A model generated the notes under the pieces. The model had not been told where the DNA came from and ran no database searches. It saw only the letters and a list, made by a program, of their open reading frames with translations. A DNA stretch of 64,000 bases from Megamerina dolium (lineage: Eukaryota > Arthropoda > Insecta > Diptera > Megamerinidae), in the NCBI GenBank assembly GCA_963854835.1, contig OY978530.1:14978220-15042219 (forward strand), in the 5' to 3' direction. The stretch's first letter is position 1; every line of letters begins with the position of its first letter. Position numbers and translations under genes: made by a program. Shown here piece by piece: positions 59,838 through 64,000 of this stretch.

Positions 59838-61210
59838 TACAAGTAAACTATTAGGAGCACCAAAAGGAGGACTGGAGAAAATTCTGCACGTCCATTGAAT
59901 CTATCAAAGATTCAATGAATATATCATTGGATTAGAAAGCAAGATGGAACTTGAAATATGTACCTACTAGCTGGAGGCTAGTAAAGGTGGTCTTCATACC
60001 AAAAGTTGGCAAGAGAGGACACGAATCCCTGAAGGATTTCAGACCCATCAGTCTAACCTCTTTCGTATCAAAGACGTTTGAAAGTCATCTGGATATATAC
60101 TTAAGGAGTTCTCTGGAGAATTTAGGATCATTTCTATGCTAGTGACTAGGGTCATAAGTGCTAACATGGGCAATATCTCAATAACAAAGCTAGTCAAAAG
60201 GGAAACCCCACAAGTGGGCGGGTGATTTCCCCTCTTCTTTGGCTATGCATAATAAACAACATCCTAATAAAACTGAATAGAGGAGGTGTCAAAGCGGTGG
60301 CGTATGCCGATGATGTGCTGTTAATGGTGTCAGGACTGTCTCCTAGCACGATCAGTGGGATCACGCAAAGGGCGTGCTCTTGGGTTATCAGGTGTGGTCT
60401 AAAGTTGAATCCGGATAAAACAGAACTGATGCTTTTCACCAACAGAATCAAAATACCCAAATTTGACTTGCCTAAACTAAATCATCAAACCTTAACTCTT
60501 TCTTCCAGTGCTAAATACTTGGAGGTTATTTTGGACTTCAATCTTAGCTGGAGGTTAAATACTGAAAACCGTGTAATGAAGGCTTACATTGCCCTCTACA
60601 CCTGCAAAAGAGTAATTGGAAGGAAATGGGGACTCCAACCTAAACTTACTTTGTGGATGTACATACAAAGTGCTTGTACGTCCAATTTTATCGTATGGCT
60701 CGTTGTTTTGGATAAGGCCAGTAATAAACTTGGCAGTATACAATGGTCAGCATGTGCAGCGGCAGCGGAGCTATTAAGTCGTGTCATTGATTTGGGTTCC
60801 GGGACACCGGAGCATAGAAGGAAACGAAAAAGCCGACGAACTGGCAAGAAGCGGATCTGCCATGCAAGAGACTCTTGCAGAACCGGTGTTCATATCGCTG
60901 AGTGAAGCTAAAAGAGTTATCAATACAAAATATCTACAAATAGCGTATTGTAGGTGGAAAAGTCTTACGAAGTGTAAGGTCACTATGGCCTACATACAAC
61001 CCTAAACAAACAACATTGCTGATAACCAGGAACCGAAAGATGTCTCTGGACTGACGGCAGTCATTACTGGCTTCTGGCTCATCGGAGAACAGGCGGCCAA
61101 AATGGCGATGTCCCATAACGATTTCTGTCGCAGTTGTAACCAAGTGGAAGAAAAAGAAACGGTCTTCCACTTTCTTTGTAAATGCCCTGCGCTTTATTTG
61201 CTAAAGTAAT
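59838..61210 (+). pseudogene. LINE with RNase H (I/LOA-like), copy 3
   Basis: Bases 59951-60142 read YVPTSWRLVKVVFIPKVG, then FRPISLTSFVSKTFE (RT fingers). After a deletion, 60222-60780 gives the palm with AVAYADDVLLMVSGLS and the thumb to SACAAAAELLSR. The first part of RNase H is deleted. The domain resumes at 60781 with SLIWVPGHRSIEGNEKADEL and a tail (YCRWKSLTKCKV) to about 61190. It is dead, and it resembles the fragments at 1-1167 and 6470-7593. Confidence 0.85.
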
Positions 61211-62989
61211 AAAGTCAATGCACCTCACTAGTGCTTTTGTTTTTTTGTTTTTTAATTATACTGACTGCAACAATTATGCAACAATCGTAGTCAACGTTCT
61301 TACTATTTTGCTTCTTTTTCGTAATAAGCTTCTGCGCGTGTTTTCCATATGGATGAAATAGTGTGAGTTGTAAACTTCGTGCACCAAAATATGTTGCAAT
61401 AATTATACTTCCATATTTTGACTCACATTCCTCCCCTCTTACAATAAGAAAAAATGTACAATGTGAAAGATTGATGGCTGCTACTGGCAATCGACCATTG
61501 TGGATGTGGAGTTGTTTTCTTTTGCTGCTGTTGAATTGAACTCGATGTGGCCGTTGCTTGATCTTTTACGTTCTATGTTGAAACTATTCTACTGCTATTT
61601 GTGTGGAATATATCTCGCACCATACTCTTTAATTTTTGCGTTTTTGCGTGTGACGTTGGCCCTGTTTCTTTGTAGCGTTAGGGTCGTTGAAGCGTGATTA
61701 TAACTTTATTTTCTTATGATTGTTTCTACTGGTAGTTCTGCTATACTCGTGTTACTGTCGAGGTAATCTGCTTATCATGTGCTTATCTTTGCAACGTGTA
61801 TACTTCAGCTTCAAAATAGAGACAAGATCATAGCGAGTGTTTGTCTGGTATTTACATTTCATCTCGACATACCACATTCAATAGATTGACAAAATCTTGC
61901 AAAGTGATTTTTTATATGCACTACTAAGAAATATCCTTGATGTGACATCCTATAACCCAGCGTCAATTCCTCCACCACTGAGTCAATAATAGGCGTTCAG
62001 CATCCGGTATAAAAACGTAACACATGAGTTTTGTATGTACACCCTGTGTATTGTTGCTGTTATGACAAAATGTCAAAGTATTTCATGACACCGCTGTTTA
62101 TTCTGTTGATTTGATATAACGCTGTCCCACTTGGTTCAATAGAGATTGGAGTTGATGTATGTGTAACTTCATCTCGATTAGCTCTTTGGTCTCTGTTAAC
62201 ATCGCTGTCTAAATCTTTTCCGGTCTATTTAAATCTTGCTGGAAAAGTTGCCTTATCGTATCATCGTTTTCCTATGCTCCAGATAGCGAGATTACCAGTA
62301 ATATACCTATTAAATCATTTTCTACAAACTCTCAAACCCATCTACATAATATTGTAATATATTGTAGTATATTCTTATAAATCAAAGTTTTGTTCTATAA
62401 AATTTGTAACTGTTGTGCTTTTACAAAGTTCTATAAATTTTCTTTAAACAAACGTTTTTAGTGTATTTTCATATATGTATATATGTATACATATGAGTTT
62501 TATGTATTAATTTATCTGCCCCAAAAACAAAAACTGTAAAATTGCATCGTATGTGTTAAACTTAATTTAATAACAACGCTGCAATTTCCTTCTGTTGCAA
62601 TAATCAACTTTTCTGCACTATTCGATTGTGCATATTTTCATCCTAGACCGCGGAAGACGGAAAGGTTACCCGCTATGTGTATTAGCTAGTATTTTCACTC
62701 AATTTATTCTGTCAATTATGTCTCCTATTGCTATACCTTACTTTTTATCTATCTTTCATAATGATTTCCTAAACCTATTTCTATACTGACTCGAATTTAG
62801 TTATTTAAAGTTCTATTATTCTATGATATATCTTTCCACATAGAATTAAAATTCAACGCGATGCATTGCAACATATGCGGTTATAGACATGAATAGGACA
62901 ACATGCTGTGTTCTATGTTCTGAAGCTTATATCTTAACAATAGTTATCCAGCTTGATTTTTTGTTAATTCACCTCATCCTTGGTCGCGT
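61211..62989. other. No gene; possible 3' end of a minus-strand Gypsy element
   Basis: Mostly AT-rich with no open frame. At 61427-61440 the minus strand reads AAGAGGGGAGGAAT followed by TGTGAGTC, which looks like a PPT and LTR start. This would suit the minus-strand integrase at 62990-63417, but no second LTR is in the window. Confidence 0.35.
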
Positions 62990-63417
62990 CGTTATCATCT
63001 TACTTAGGCATATCCATATAAAAACCATTTAAAACCCTAAATGGTGTTCACTTTGTCGAAGTATGTACGGTCATGTTATGTAAATGCATTACCATGAACC
63101 ACTGCGAACCACTGATCTTAATTAGACTCATATTATTTAATACAACTTCTAAGGTATTCTGCTAAAGGTTTCTAAATAACAATTTGCTTGTGGATGATAT
63201 GGTGTAATATGTAATTTTTAACACCTAGCATCTTGCATGTGTCTGAAAACAATTTCGAAGTAAAATACGTACTATGGTCAGTTATTAAAATTTTTGGTAT
63301 ATTATATCTAGTGATAACTATGTTGTAAAATGCTTTCGCTGCTGTGCTAGCTTCCACATCTGGTATAGCTACGCAAATATAAGATTTCGAAAAATCATCT
63401 TGAATTGTAAGTATGTA
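62990..63417 (-). pseudogene. pol: Ty3/Gypsy integrase fragment (Gypsy-3)
   Basis: Minus-strand 63415-63172 reads LTIQDDFSKSYICVAIPD (first Asp), then STAAKAFYNIVITRYNIPK and ILITDHSTYFTSKLFSDTC (second Asp). After a stop, LAEYLRSC and a degenerate region corresponding to the rest of the core continue to about 62990. A DD41D element is inserted at its upstream side (TA at 63416-63417), so the first half lies beyond the window. Confidence 0.8.
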
Positions 63418-64000
63418 AAGGGTTATCCATTTTGCGGTTTCAAAAGTAAATGTAAATAAAACACATATAAAATATTTTTTATCATGATATTTCTTTTTTA
63501 TTATAAAGTTTGAACGTTGACATTATGTGTGAAATACTACATCATTTAAATGACCACCACGCGAATTGTTGCAAGCATCGATTCTTTTGAGGTAATTTTC
63601 GACCACTTTTTGACACATATTGGGCGGTATCTCAGCCATAACGTGACGAATGTTGGTGTTTAGGTGCTCAAGAGTTAAAGGTTTATCTGCATAAACACGG
63701 TCTTTCGCGTAGCCCCACAAAAAAAAAATTCAAGCGGTGTCAAATCGCATGATCTTGGTGGCCACTTGATATCGCCACGACGAGAAATTGCGCGGCCAGA
63801 AAATTTCTCTTGCAATAAAGCCATATTCGCTCGAGTTGTGTGGCATGTGGCACCGTCTTGTTGAAACCACATATTCTCTAAGTCGTATTCTTCAATAGCA
63901 GGCAAAAAAAAGTCGGTTATCATATGACCATAACGCTCCGCATTGACGGTGACAGTCGTTCCATCGCCGTTTTCGAAGATGTAAGGTCCAATCACACCTC
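63418..64000 (-). mobile_element. DD41D element, subfamily B, copy 3 (runs off the window)
   Basis: The terminal inverted repeat at 63418-63446 matches the right ends of copies 1 and 2, after a TA at 63416-63417. The transposase is read on the minus strand from the window edge. It lies inside a Gypsy integrase gene. Confidence 0.93.
63523..63995 (-). pseudogene. DD41D transposase, subfamily B, copy 3 (partial)
   Basis: From the edge it reads IGPYIFENGDGTTVTVNAER, then WFQQDGATCHTTRANMALL (second catalytic Asp) and WPPRSCDLTPLEFF (third position, Glu). A T10 run there shifts the frame. The correct frame resumes as WGYAKDRVYADKPLTLEHL to the end (NNSRGGHLNDVVFHT, stop near 63523). The first half is outside the window. 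Confidence 0.92.

Noticed and set aside
61427..61441. Polypurine tract and LTR start of Gypsy-3
   Set aside because: Plausible, but without a second LTR or a target duplication it cannot be confirmed, so it is only mentioned in the region note.

Overview
The window reads as fly (dipteran) heterochromatin-like or intergenic DNA made almost entirely of transposable elements. A tephritid fruit fly is my best guess. It rests on the AT-rich composition, long (TA)n and (ATT)n arrays, Mos1-like and DD41D mariner-type transposases, errantivirus-like and BEL/Pao remnants, and a tRNA-headed SINE; it is inference, not a species call. I found no convincing host protein gene, rRNA or functional tRNA.

Layout. 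1-1167: LINE fragment with RNase H. 1190-6115: broken errantivirus-like provirus (minus), interrupted by a SINE, by a mariner that itself carries a SINE, and by a third SINE. 6131-6465: (TA)n. 6470-7593: LINE (minus). 7900-9340: BEL/Pao remnant. 9480-12315: pieces of two RTE-like LINE families. 12316-18313: a nearly intact Ty3/Gypsy element (Gypsy-1, minus) with identical-looking 438-bp LTRs, inserted in an RTE-like LINE. 18600-19206 and 32090-32415: the two halves of another LINE, split by a second Gypsy element (Gypsy-2, 19207-32089). Gypsy-2 is itself loaded with a DD41D element, three SINE copies and an R1-clade LINE. 33451-35790: two abutting mariners. 36309-37139: DD41D deletion derivative. 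37421-44270: mostly featureless AT-rich DNA with SINE scraps. 44274-46128: DD41D and Mos1-like remnants. 48303-48775: a MITE. 49320-50453: a dispersed repeat built of ~153-bp units. 51240-53809: LINE plus DD41D copy. 54194-55315: pogo/Tigger-like remnant. 55376-61210: three LINE copies. 62990-63417: Gypsy integrase fragment, into which a DD41D copy (63418 to the window end) is inserted.

The most striking signal is at the gag-pol junction of Gypsy-1. A GTTAAAC heptamer sits in the gag frame just before the stop codon. A 6-nt spacer follows, then a perfect 11-bp stem whose loop pairs with downstream sequence. This is a textbook H-type pseudoknot for programmed -1 frameshifting, and the -1 frame opens directly into protease and reverse transcriptase. 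The Gag of the same element starts with a SAP-like DNA-binding motif. Target-site duplications allow the order of many nested insertions to be read directly from the sequence.
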